Assembly: GCA_016765685.1 (NCBI GenBank)
Contig: JAESPR010000039.1
Span: 1-56,449, forward strand
Length of the DNA: 56,449 nucleotides
Direction: 5' to 3'
DNA from: Colwellia sp.
Lineage (GTDB): Bacteria; Pseudomonadota; Gammaproteobacteria; Enterobacterales; Alteromonadaceae
Position numbers and translations under genes: made by a program. Positions 27,733 through 35,899 of this stretch are shown here, in pieces (position 1 is the first letter of the stretch; each line of letters opens with the position of its first letter). A model generated the notes under the pieces. The model was not told where the DNA came from. It saw only the letters and a program-made list of their open reading frames with translations, and ran no database searches.

Positions 27733-27755
27733 TTATCTTTCGATTCGAAAGATAA
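27733..27755. promoter_or_regulatory. Perfect 23-bp palindrome upstream of gnd
   Basis: Eleven-base arms (27733-27743 and 27745-27755; inner half-site CTTTCGA) are perfectly complementary around a single central base. It lies 89 bp upstream of the gnd ATG in the divergent gapA-gnd region. The form suggests a dimeric repressor operator; I do not recognise the regulator. Confidence 0.75.
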
Positions 27756-27757
27756 TA

Positions 27758-27777
27758 CTTACTTTACTATAAGTAAG
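27758..27777. promoter_or_regulatory. Second inverted repeat upstream of gnd
   Basis: Arms CTTACTT (27758-27764) and AAGTAAG (27771-27777) with a 6-bp spacer, two bases downstream of the 23-bp palindrome. It could be a second operator or part of a composite promoter region for gnd. Confidence 0.5.
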
Positions 27778-27844
27778 AGATAAGTTTGGTTTGGTATCAA
27801 GATAAGTGCTATGTGTGGTGCTATTAATTTAGGAAGATGATTTT

Positions 27845-29374
27845 ATGACACAAGGTAAAGTTTTGTGTGACCTTGGTTTTATTGGTCTAGGCGTCATGGG
27901 CAAGAACCTAGTATTAAACCTTGCTGACAATGGCTTTAATATTGCTGTTTTTGACTTATGTGATGAAAAAATTGAGGGGGTTATTGAGCAAGATACAATA
28001 GAAAACACCACCTGCTCACCACGTGTTTATGGTTGTTCATCCTATACAGAATTATTATCACAACTGAAATCACCTCATCTTATTGTGTTAAGTGTTCCTG
28101 CCGGTGCTCCGGTAGATCAAGTATGCGAAAAGCTCATTAGCGCAGGCATTCAAAGCGATGATATTGTCATTGATACGGGTAATAGCCTGTGGACTGATAC
28201 TGTTGCGCGAGAGAAAAAATATAAAAGTAACTTTTTGCTGTTCTCCTCAGCCGTTTCAGGCGGTGAAGTGGGGGCGCGTTTTGGACCGTCATTAATGCCC
28301 AGTGGCTCTCCTTATGCTTGGACTCGAGTGAAACCTATATGGGAAGCTATTGCTGCCAAAGTAAATGCTAAAACGGGTAAGCCTATCGAACGTAACAAAC
28401 CCGGACAAGTTATAACTGAAGGTGAACCATGTGCTGCTTACATTGGTCCTGCAGGTGCGGGTCATTATGTGAAAATGGTACATAATGGTATTGAATATGC
28501 AGATATGCAGATTATTTGTGAGGCTTATCATATTCTCAAATCTGGTTTAGGTTTAAGTACAGATGAAATTGCCGATATTTTTGAACAATGGAACAGCGGT
28601 GTACTCGACAGTTATTTGATGGAGATCAGCGTTGAAGTATTACGCCATAAGTCGGTTGATACTGGTACTGCTTTAGTTGATTTGATTCTTGATAAAGCCG
28701 GACAAAAGGGCACCGGTTTATGGACGGCGATAAGTAGTTTAGAAGTAGGTTGCCCGGCACCTACTATTGCTCAAGCGGTTTATGCTCGCTCTATTTCATC
28801 CTTTAAAACATTACGGGTTCAGGCGTCGAGCACCTTGAAAGGGCCTGAGCCTGCCAATTTATCAAACCAAGAACAACAAGAGTATATAGCACAACTTCAT
28901 GATGCCATTTATTGCGCTAAAATGTGTGCTTATGCGCAAGGCTTTCAGTTAATGAAATTAGCGGCTAAAGAGCACGGTTGGGTGCTTAATTTTGCTAGCA
29001 TCGCTAAAATTTGGCGTGCAGGGTGTATTATTCGCGCAACTTTTTTACAGTCTATCGCTCAAGCCTATGAGCGTGATGAAGTATTAGATAATTTATTGCT
29101 TGATGATTTTTTTGCTAAACAGCTCAGCGAACGTCAGTTAAATTGGCGAAAAGCTGTTTGTGGCGCTACTATGTTTGGTATTCCCCATGGTGCTTTATCG
29201 TCTGCATTGTTTTATTATGATTCAATGCGCTGTGAAATATTGCCCGCTAATTTATTACAAGGTCAGCGTGACTTCTTTGGTGCCCATACTTTTGAGCGCA
29301 TTGATAAAAACGAAGGTAAAAAATATCATGTATTATGGTCAACAACCGATCGTAAAACTATTGTCATAGACTAA
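27845..29374 (+). CDS. gnd: 6-phosphogluconate dehydrogenase, decarboxylating
   Basis: A 509-residue enzyme of the oxidative pentose phosphate pathway, giving ribulose-5-phosphate, CO2 and NADPH. It has the Rossmann motif GFIGLGVMGKNLVLNLADNG, the family motif SSAVSGGEVGARFGPSLMPS near residue 136 and GHYVKMVHNGIEYADMQ near 208 with the catalytic Lys. It is about 40 residues longer than the E. coli protein (468), as I recall for Shewanella-type Gnd. It starts 89 bp after a perfect palindrome and is followed by msrB after 14 bp, so the two are cotranscribed. Confidence 0.95.
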   Translation: MTQGKVLCDLGFIGLGVMGKNLVLNLADNGFNIAVFDLCDEKIEGVIEQDTIENTTCSPRVYGCSSYTELLSQLKSPHLIVLSVPAGAPVDQVCEKLISAGIQSDDIVIDTGNSLWTDTVAREKKYKSNFLLFSSAVSGGEVGARFGPSLMPSGSPYAWTRVKPIWEAIAAKVNAKTGKPIERNKPGQVITEGEPCAAYIGPAGAGHYVKMVHNGIEYADMQIICEAYHILKSGLGLSTDEIADIFEQWNSGVLDSYLMEISVEVLRHKSVDTGTALVDLILDKAGQKGTGLWTAISSLEVGCPAPTIAQAVYARSISSFKTLRVQASSTLKGPEPANLSNQEQQEYIAQLHDAIYCAKMCAYAQGFQLMKLAAKEHGWVLNFASIAKIWRAGCIIRATFLQSIAQAYERDEVLDNLLLDDFFAKQLSERQLNWRKAVCGATMFGIPHGALSSALFYYDSMRCEILPANLLQGQRDFFGAHTFERIDKNEGKKYHVLWSTTDRKTIVID

Positions 29375-29388
29375 ATAGGGCTACTGTT

Positions 29389-29766
29389 ATGAAAGATGAC
29401 CAATATAAAGAAAAGCTCAGTGAAGCGGCTTTTAAAGTGTGTCGCTTAGCGGCAACTGAACAGCCTTTTACCGGACTTTATAATGATCATTGGCAAACAG
29501 GTACATATCTTTGTGCTTGTTGTGATGAACCACTTTTTGACAGCTATAGTAAGTTTAATGCGGGTTGCGGTTGGCCTAGTTTTTTTTCGGCAATGCTAGG
29601 TAATGTTGCCTACCTTGATGATTCAAGTCATCACATGAGCCGTATTGAAATTCAATGCCAGCACTGTCAGTCTCATCTTGGTCATGTATTTGACGATGGT
29701 CCTAAGCCAACAGGCAAGCGGTACTGTGTTAACTCACTAAGTTTAACGTTTCAAAAAGCAAAATAA
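29389..29766 (+). CDS. msrB: Peptide-methionine (R)-S-oxide reductase
   Basis: A 125-residue MsrB that reduces R-methionine sulfoxide in damaged proteins. The structural zinc is held by CACC (residues 43-46) and CQHC (near 92). The catalytic Cys lies in GKRYCVNSLSL near 115, with the substrate-binding HLGHVFDDGP near 98. Coupling to gnd, which makes NADPH for thioredoxin reduction, is functionally sensible. There is no fused MsrA domain. Confidence 0.96.
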   Translation: MKDDQYKEKLSEAAFKVCRLAATEQPFTGLYNDHWQTGTYLCACCDEPLFDSYSKFNAGCGWPSFFSAMLGNVAYLDDSSHHMSRIEIQCQHCQSHLGHVFDDGPKPTGKRYCVNSLSLTFQKAK

Positions 29767-29796
29767 CTTACCATAATTTCCATTTCAAACTACGTT

Positions 29797-29955
29797 ATAC
29801 CAATCAGATTAATTAATGGTTCAAATTTTAATGAGGGTAAATTTTCAAGAACAAGGCGCTTGATTGACTAATAGATGACTATTAGGATTGAAAGCAACGA
29901 TGTTATTGGATATTTAAGCCATTTAAAAAGATCACTTAGTTAGTCTGGTTGGTAT
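29797..29955. repeat. 159-bp dispersed inverted-repeat element (second family)
   Basis: The ends are imperfect inverted repeats: ATACCAATCAGATTAATTAA at the left (29797-29816) and, read in reverse complement, ATACCAACCAGACTAACTAA at the right (29936-29955), matching at 17 of 20 positions. Inside is a strong hairpin CTAATAG-ATGA-CTATTAG (29868-29885). It has no coding capacity. It lies between msrB and the second GAPDH gene. The rest of the 394-bp gap (29956-30159) is A/T-rich promoter-like sequence with no recognised site. Confidence 0.78.
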
Positions 29956-30159
29956 TAAACCATTCTCAAATAATAATTAGTATAAATAGTACCGAGTTTT
30001 CTCATTAAATAATTATGTAACCTATGGAGAAATATTACATCTTGCATTACAATATGCGCGCAATAATCTCTTACTTTAGTATAATTTTTGTTTTTTTTAA
30101 ATTAGGCTATTATGATTATAAAAACTCTCGTTCAATTGATTGAAATATAAGGTTTACTC

Positions 30160-31611
30160 ATGACGTCTCATCTTGAGAAAGAATATCAAGCAAGCTGGCA
30201 AGAACGCCAAACTTACGCAGAAAACATGCAACCCATTATTGGTCAGCTATTTAGAAACCAAGGTATTGAAATAGCTGTTTATGGTCGCCCATTATTAAAT
30301 GCTTCTCCTATTGATATTATCAAAGCGCACAAATCAGTCGCTTTGCATGAAGAGAGCAAACTGCGTTTACGTGAAAGTTTTCCCTTTGTTAAAGCGTTAA
30401 GTAAAATGACGTTAGCGCCTGCTCGTATTGATGTTGGTAAATTAGCCTATCGATATTTATTTCAAGGCCAAGCAAACGGCTTATCAATTGAACAATACTT
30501 AGAAAAAGAGTTAACGCCGGCTCTTACTTCAATTGACAAAGGACAAAGCCAAGATATCGTTTTATATGGTTTTGGTCGTATTGGTCGTTTACTGGCGCGA
30601 CTATTAATAGAACAAACGGGACCTAATGCCAAACTAAACCTGCGTGCCATTGTTTTACGCCCAGCGAAAAGTGATGATGACTTAGAAAAACGCGCTAGCT
30701 TATTACGTCGTGACTCAGTTCATGGCGCTTTCAATGGCAGCATAACCATTGATAAAGAAAACAATGTTATCAAAGCTAACGGTGCTTTCATCAAGGTAAT
30801 TTACGCTAAATCACCTTCAGAAGTAGATTACACTGAATATGGTATTAACAATGCACTTGTTGTTGATAACACGGGTATTTGGACTGATGAAGAGGGCTTA
30901 GGTCAGCATTTACAGTCGAAAGGGGTTGCTAAAGTTTTATTAACCGCGCCAGCAAAAGGTGATATCAAAAACATCGTTTATGGTGTTAACCATGACATGA
31001 TTTTACCCGAAGATAATATTATTTCTGCGGCAAGTTGTACTACCAATGCGATTACTCCAGTATTGAAAGCATTAAATGATGAGTTTGGTATTCGTAACGG
31101 CCATGTTGAAACAATCCACTCTTATACTAACGATCAAAACTTAATCGATAACTACCATAAAGCACCACGTCGTGGTCGTAGCGCGCCATTAAATATGGTT
31201 ATTAGCACTACCGGCGCAGCAAAAGCAGTGGCTAAAGCGCTACCTGAATTGAAAGGTTTATTAACCGGTAATGCTATTCGTGTTCCTACTCCGAACGTTT
31301 CTATGGCTATCATGAATTTGAACTTGAAAAAAGCTACAGATAAAGAGGCACTTAACGATTATTTGCGTAATATTTCATTACGATCTGATTTGCAAAATCA
31401 AGTCGATTACACCGCTTCAAATGAAATTGTGTCAACTGATTTGGTTGGCTCTCGTTATGCGGGTGTTGTTGATTCGCAAGCAACGATTGTTGATGGTGAC
31501 CGCGCGGTATTATACGTGTGGTACGACAATGAATTTGGTTACAGCTGTCAAGTAGTACGTGTCATGCTTGAAATGGCCGGTATTACGGTACCAACTTTAC
31601 CTGCTAAATAA
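30160..31611 (+). CDS. Glyceraldehyde-3-phosphate dehydrogenase, long form
   Basis: A 483-residue GAPDH paralogue with an extra N-terminal region of about 125 residues (helical, polar, SHLEKEYQASWQERQTYAEN start). The GAPDH fold follows: VLYGFGRIGRLLARLL near 129, catalytic Cys in AASCTTNAITP near 291, His in ETIHSYTNDQ near 320, and WYDNEFGYSCQV near the end. Shewanella and Vibrio carry such a long paralogue in addition to GapA, often near it. Reductive (gluconeogenic) use or a different cofactor is possible but not visible. It is monocistronic, with its own terminator. Confidence 0.93.
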   Translation: MTSHLEKEYQASWQERQTYAENMQPIIGQLFRNQGIEIAVYGRPLLNASPIDIIKAHKSVALHEESKLRLRESFPFVKALSKMTLAPARIDVGKLAYRYLFQGQANGLSIEQYLEKELTPALTSIDKGQSQDIVLYGFGRIGRLLARLLIEQTGPNAKLNLRAIVLRPAKSDDDLEKRASLLRRDSVHGAFNGSITIDKENNVIKANGAFIKVIYAKSPSEVDYTEYGINNALVVDNTGIWTDEEGLGQHLQSKGVAKVLLTAPAKGDIKNIVYGVNHDMILPEDNIISAASCTTNAITPVLKALNDEFGIRNGHVETIHSYTNDQNLIDNYHKAPRRGRSAPLNMVISTTGAAKAVAKALPELKGLLTGNAIRVPTPNVSMAIMNLNLKKATDKEALNDYLRNISLRSDLQNQVDYTASNEIVSTDLVGSRYAGVVDSQATIVDGDRAVLYVWYDNEFGYSCQVVRVMLEMAGITVPTLPAK

Positions 31612-31615
31612 ATAC

Positions 31616-31643
31616 AAAACTCGGTCGCTTGCGGCCGAGTTTT
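31616..31643 (+). terminator. Terminator after the long GAPDH gene
   Basis: Arms AAAACTCGG (31616-31624) and CCGAGTTTT (31635-31643) form a 9-bp stem with a 10-nt loop, 5 bp after the stop codon. The stem ends in a T-run. Confidence 0.87.
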
Positions 31644-31773
31644 AAAATAAAGCCAGTTAATATAGAGCGTTTTTAATTCATATACTAAAGCGTGTTTTAA
31701 TTAAAGGAAAATTAATATCAATAGATAAGTTTAAACATAATCTCCTCTTAATAAACGTGTGTGAACAGAGAAT

Positions 31774-31794
31774 AAGGAGACATAAAGACTCCTT
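31774..31794 (-). terminator. Weak hairpin after deoA
   Basis: Arms AAGGAG (31774-31779) and CTCCTT (31789-31794) enclose a 9-nt loop just beyond the deoA stop. On the minus strand it is followed only by ATTCT, so it is a weak terminator candidate. Confidence 0.4.
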
Positions 31795-31803
31795 AAACTA
31801 AAC

Positions 31804-33120
31804 TTATTTAATTAATTGATGGATAACAGGTTCAACATTAACTTCTGTAGTTGAAATATTTACTGCGGCTAAATATTGCTCTATGGCAAGTTTAGCTTGG
31901 GTTTCATCTTTGGCGTGTACTACGGCAATAACTTCACCTTTGGTAACTTTTGTGCCTTTAGGTTTTATACCACTAAATCCAACACTATAATCAAGATTTT
32001 GGTTGTGATCGATACGACCACCTCCCATTTGCACTAAGGCCATTCCAATAGCGCGAGTATCCATTGTGCCAATAAAACCTGCTGTCGGGGCTGAGATCGC
32101 TTTAACTAAATTGGCCTTAGGTAGAATATTTTCGCTGTTAGTTAATAAATCGGCAGGGCCACCCATAGCACTGATCATTTGGCTGAATATTTCAGCCGCT
32201 TTACCTGATGCTAAAGCCCCTTCGGCTAAATCAGTTGCTTGATCAATATTATTAGCTATTTTACTGGTTAATAACATGCGGGCAGCAAGAGCTATGGTGA
32301 TTTGGTGTAGTCTAGGCTCTCGATATTTCCCGGTTAGATAATCGATAGTTTCTTGTATTTCTAAGGCATTACCAACCGTTGTTCCTAAGGGTTGGTTCAT
32401 ATCAGTGATTAACACTTGCGTTGGTGTGCCAGCACCATTAGCCACAGATACAATTGAGTGAGCTAGGGCTTGAGCAGATTCAATATCTGTCATCATAGCG
32501 CCATTACCAACCTTGACATCCATCACTAGAGATTCAAGACCAGCGGCTAATTTTTTTGATAAGATAGAAGCCGTAATTAAAGGAATTGATTCCACTGTAC
32601 TTGTAACATCTCGAATAGAGTAAAGACGTTTGTCAGCAGGTGCTAAGTCTTTAGTTTGAGAAATAATGGCTGTGCCTTGCTCTTTTACCAGCATTTGAAA
32701 TTCAGGCAAACTAGGGCGCACGTTAAACCCAGGGATAGATTCAAGTTTATCGACCGTACCACCGGTATGACCTAAACCTTGGCCCGCGATCATAGGTACA
32801 TGAGCACCACAGGCCGCAACTATCGGTGCTAACATCAAGCTGACCTTGTCACCTACACCGCCAGTTGAATGTTTATCAACAATGGGTTTTTTTAGTTCAT
32901 TATGCCAATTAACAACCGTGCCTGAATCACGCATAGAAAGGGTTAAATTGACCACTTCATCAGTCGTCATGCCATTTAGCCAAATAGCCATAGCCATAGA
33001 GCCAACTTGGGCATCGGTAAAACTGCCATGTTTAAGACCGTCAACAAAGCATTGAATTTCATCTGCTGTTAAAACATGTTTGTTGCGCTTTTGACGAATA
33101 ATATTCTGCGGTAAATACAT
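31804..33120 (-). CDS. deoA: Thymidine phosphorylase
   Basis: A 438-residue enzyme that splits thymidine with phosphate into thymine and 2-deoxyribose-1-phosphate (E. coli 440). Visible motifs are KHSTGGVGDKVSLMLAPIVA near residue 83, the substrate-site GRGLGHTGGT-type motif (here GQGLGHTGGTVDKLESIPG near 113) and KKLAAGLESLVMDVKVGNGA near 190. It is alone here; deoC, deoB and deoD are not adjacent. It is divergent from the YgjV-like gene, with a palindrome in the shared upstream region. Confidence 0.96.
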   Translation of the reverse strand: MYLPQNIIRQKRNKHVLTADEIQCFVDGLKHGSFTDAQVGSMAMAIWLNGMTTDEVVNLTLSMRDSGTVVNWHNELKKPIVDKHSTGGVGDKVSLMLAPIVAACGAHVPMIAGQGLGHTGGTVDKLESIPGFNVRPSLPEFQMLVKEQGTAIISQTKDLAPADKRLYSIRDVTSTVESIPLITASILSKKLAAGLESLVMDVKVGNGAMMTDIESAQALAHSIVSVANGAGTPTQVLITDMNQPLGTTVGNALEIQETIDYLTGKYREPRLHQITIALAARMLLTSKIANNIDQATDLAEGALASGKAAEIFSQMISAMGGPADLLTNSENILPKANLVKAISAPTAGFIGTMDTRAIGMALVQMGGGRIDHNQNLDYSVGFSGIKPKGTKVTKGEVIAVVHAKDETQAKLAIEQYLAAVNISTTEVNVEPVIHQLIK

Positions 33121-33338
33121 AGTCTTCCTTTGTGTTATTGTTTTTTTCTAAATTTATCAAAAAGTACTTAAGCAACCTTTCGCACTTTAAATGAGTTTAT
33201 ATGGTTTGTTGGTATGACTAATAATCTTGGCTAAAGATAAGTAGTGGCTGTCAATCGACTAGTTTTCATTACTTATATTTAGTTTCATACTCTAGGTTAA
33301 ACTTGCTGTTTTTATGTGGAGAATAAGCTAATATTGCA

Positions 33339-33364
33339 TTTTCTTGACCGTATGGTCAAGAAAA
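33339..33364. promoter_or_regulatory. 26-bp palindrome between deoA and the YgjV-like gene
   Basis: Perfect 11-bp arms (33339-33349, 33354-33364; core TTGACC-GTAT-GGTCAA) lie 36 bp before the preferred YgjV start and 218 bp before deoA. The compact even-spaced dyad resembles TetR-family operators; this is inference. It could also form an RNA hairpin. It overlaps a TTG start candidate at 33344, which is therefore unlikely to be used. Confidence 0.65.
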
Positions 33365-33400
33365 ATAATTAATTTAATTTTCTTTATAATGAGTATTGTT

Positions 33401-34021
33401 ATGTCTCTGTTAGAAGCCTTTGGCTATGTTGCTAGCGTATTGATCGCTTTATCTTTAATGATGTCTAATATCAAACGCTTGCGCTGGATTAATTTGTTTG
33501 GAGCTGCTGCCTTTAGTATCTATGGCTATTTTATTGATGCTTATCCTGTTTTTATTCTCAATGGTTGGATAGCTTTGGTAGATATTTATTATTTGATCTG
33601 CATATATCGTGAAAAAGACCAGTTTGATCTAGTTCGGCTAAAGTCTGTACAGACACCATTATTTTCCTTATTAAAAGAACGTTATGGTAAAGATATAACT
33701 CAATTATGCAAAAATTTTCAATGGGCACAACTTGATAATGCTGTTGTATTACTGCTGTTTAGAAACATGAAGCCTGTCGGTTTTTTTGCTTATAAAGAAT
33801 TAAATGCCGAAGGTAAAGTTGCCGTGTTATTGGATTATATTATTCCTGAAGATAGAGACTTTAAAGCGGCAAAATTTATGTTTACAGGGCACAATAATCA
33901 ACTTAATCAGGAAGGAATAAAACATCTAGTAGTACAACCAAGTGATATTAAACATGAACTATATTTAAGTCGAGTAGGTTTTGTGAAAAAAAATGATAGC
34001 TTTGAGTTGCTATTAAGTTAA
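33401..34021 (+). CDS. YgjV-like inner-membrane protein with C-terminal soluble domain
   Basis: I choose ATG 33401 (MSLLEAFGYVASVLIALSLM, 206 residues); ATG 33389 and TTG 33344 are alternatives. Three or four membrane helices fill residues 5-70, with the YgjV/Imp-YgjV pattern MMSNIKRLRWINLFGAAAFSIYG. A soluble C-terminal part of about 120 residues follows, with VVLLLFRNMKPVGFFAYKEL and a compact alpha/beta look reminiscent of a GNAT-type fold. The function is unknown. It is preceded by a strong palindrome, so it is probably repressed and induced by some ligand. Confidence 0.75.
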   Translation: MSLLEAFGYVASVLIALSLMMSNIKRLRWINLFGAAAFSIYGYFIDAYPVFILNGWIALVDIYYLICIYREKDQFDLVRLKSVQTPLFSLLKERYGKDITQLCKNFQWAQLDNAVVLLLFRNMKPVGFFAYKELNAEGKVAVLLDYIIPEDRDFKAAKFMFTGHNNQLNQEGIKHLVVQPSDIKHELYLSRVGFVKKNDSFELLLS

Positions 34022-34192
34022 GGACAGGAAATTTAAAGGCACTAAATTAAAAACTTAATAGTAGGTTAAAAAAACAAATATTACCACTTTACCTTTGAGA
34101 TAAAACATCGCAGAATAGTAAAAACACCCTGAGTAAGTAAAACGGCTAGTTATTGACTTTAGTTAGGGGAGTATCATAAAAAAGAATAGCAA

Positions 34193-34690
34193 ATGGTGAT
34201 GACAATGGTTAGTGATATCAATTTAAAGGGAATTAATAGTGTTTTGTTTGTCTGTATGGGCAATATCTGTCGCTCGCCTAGTGCAGAGGCAGTGTTTAGG
34301 CACAAGGCTAAAGCTCAGGGATTATCATTAAAAGTTGACTCGGCGGGTACTGTTGGCGCTCATGCAAAAGAAAAACCGGATCACCGTGCACAAAAAGTGG
34401 GTGTTGAACGTGGCTACTCTTTTGATGGTATTAAAGCGCGTAAAGTGACTGCTCAAGATTTCGAAGACTTCGATCTTATTCTCGCCATGGATAATGCTAA
34501 TCTAGAAGATTTACACAAAGTTGCCCCTGTTCATTTACAGCATAAAGCGCTGCTTTTTTTAGACTTTGCTGATAATCATGAAGAAAATGAAGTGCCTGAT
34601 CCTTATTATGGCGGCGTGAATGGTTTTCGCTTTGTCTTAGATTTAGTTGAAGATGCTAGCGATGGTTTATTGCAACAAATGTTAAAGTAA
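34193..34690 (+). CDS. Low-molecular-weight protein-tyrosine phosphatase
   Basis: A 165-residue phosphatase with the active-site loop VLFVCMGNICRSPSAEAVF (Cys-x5-Arg, Cys near residue 20) and the general-acid region VPDPYYGG near 143. Substrates may be tyrosine-phosphorylated proteins, such as a polysaccharide-biosynthesis kinase, or low-molecular-weight arsenate. There is no wzc or exopolysaccharide gene nearby and no ars operon, so it is probably a housekeeping phosphatase. It starts at ATG 34193, with ATGs at codons 3 and 5 as alternatives. Confidence 0.92.
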   Translation: MVMTMVSDINLKGINSVLFVCMGNICRSPSAEAVFRHKAKAQGLSLKVDSAGTVGAHAKEKPDHRAQKVGVERGYSFDGIKARKVTAQDFEDFDLILAMDNANLEDLHKVAPVHLQHKALLFLDFADNHEENEVPDPYYGGVNGFRFVLDLVEDASDGLLQQMLK

Positions 34691-34771
34691 GCAACGAGCA
34701 GAAAACTAGTGCTACTTTAGTTTATGTCGTAAACTATAGTGAAAATTTATCGTTAGCAGCAAAGTAGTGAC

Positions 34772-35872
34772 ATGCAATCAATTGACACAATCAATTCCAG
34801 TGTAGCCAATGCACTAAATAGCCCTGAGATAAAAGCAAATATAACCAATACAGTGACCTTGGTTACCTGTGGTTTGACGCTTTTTTATGCAATGTATTTT
34901 TGGTTTTTTTTAGAAAAGCCGACCGCAACATTAATTAATTTATTGTTTGTTGTTTCTTATAGTTTTACTTTTTTATTCACCTATAAGCATTTTAAGAAAA
35001 CCGCCAAAATTTGGTTTTTTAGTGTTTTTATTTTGCATATCGTTATTTTAACCACTCAAGTATTTTCTTCCTCAGTGGGTTTTCATTACTTTTTATTAAT
35101 ATTGCCCTCGGGGGTTTTTTTACTGTTCGATGAAAATGAACAAGTAGAAAGAATACTTATTTTTTTTTTAGGGCTGATCGCTTTTTTTATATGTGATAGT
35201 TATGAAAATTTTAATCCCTTGGTTACCTTACCAGCGGAACTAGAAAGAGCCGTTTTTGTTATTTCTATCTTAATTGTGATGTTAGAAAACTTTTTCGTCA
35301 TGTTTGTTTTTAGCTTGGATATATCACGTCATCAAGCGGAATTAAAAGAAATGGCCACCAAAGATGTGCTCACTGGTATTAACAACAGGCGTACGTTTAT
35401 GTTGGTGGGAGATGAATTAATTGCTCATGCTAAGCGTTATAATAAACAGTTGAGTTTAATACTATTTGATATTGATTTTTTTAAGAAAATCAATGATAAA
35501 CATGGTCATTTAGTTGGCGATGAAGCGTTAAAAGAAGTTGCACAAGTACTAAAAAACAACATTCGCGCTAGCGATATTATCGCCCGTTATGGCGGCGAGG
35601 AATTTGTCGTGTTGTTACCCGAAACCGATATTAACGCCGCGAAAATATTGGCTGACAGCCTTAGGGAGCAGGTTGCCAGTATCATCATTCCTTTGCAAAG
35701 CAATCATCAAAACAGTCAAATCGATTTACGTTGCACTATCAGTGGTGGCATTAGTTGTTGCTCTATTAATGCAGACTCATTACAAGCATTAGTGAAGCAG
35801 GCTGATATCGCTTTATATCAAGCTAAAGATGCGGGGCGAAACTGTACGGTGAGCCATCATTTAGTTAAATAA
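34772..35872 (+). CDS. Membrane diguanylate cyclase (GGDEF)
   Basis: A 366-residue protein with about six N-terminal membrane helices (residues 25-190) and a C-terminal GGDEF domain (about 200-366) that makes cyclic di-GMP. The signature is RYGGEEFVVLLPE, with an I-site RASD five residues before GGEEF, so product feedback inhibition is expected. DKDVLTGINNRR- and DIDFFKKINDKHGH-type motifs are intact, so it should be active. The membrane part resembles 5TM/7TM sensor modules; its ligand is unknown. It converges on the catalase-like gene. Confidence 0.93.
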   Translation: MQSIDTINSSVANALNSPEIKANITNTVTLVTCGLTLFYAMYFWFFLEKPTATLINLLFVVSYSFTFLFTYKHFKKTAKIWFFSVFILHIVILTTQVFSSSVGFHYFLLILPSGVFLLFDENEQVERILIFFLGLIAFFICDSYENFNPLVTLPAELERAVFVISILIVMLENFFVMFVFSLDISRHQAELKEMATKDVLTGINNRRTFMLVGDELIAHAKRYNKQLSLILFDIDFFKKINDKHGHLVGDEALKEVAQVLKNNIRASDIIARYGGEEFVVLLPETDINAAKILADSLREQVASIIIPLQSNHQNSQIDLRCTISGGISCCSINADSLQALVKQADIALYQAKDAGRNCTVSHHLVK

Positions 35873-35899
35873 AAGTTAATTAGCTAAATGAAGTTTTTA

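Noticed and set aside
30016..30039. TGTAA-N14-TTACA upstream of the long GAPDH gene as a HexR site
   Set aside because: The spacing is 24 bp overall instead of the 15-bp HexR palindrome, so it does not fit.
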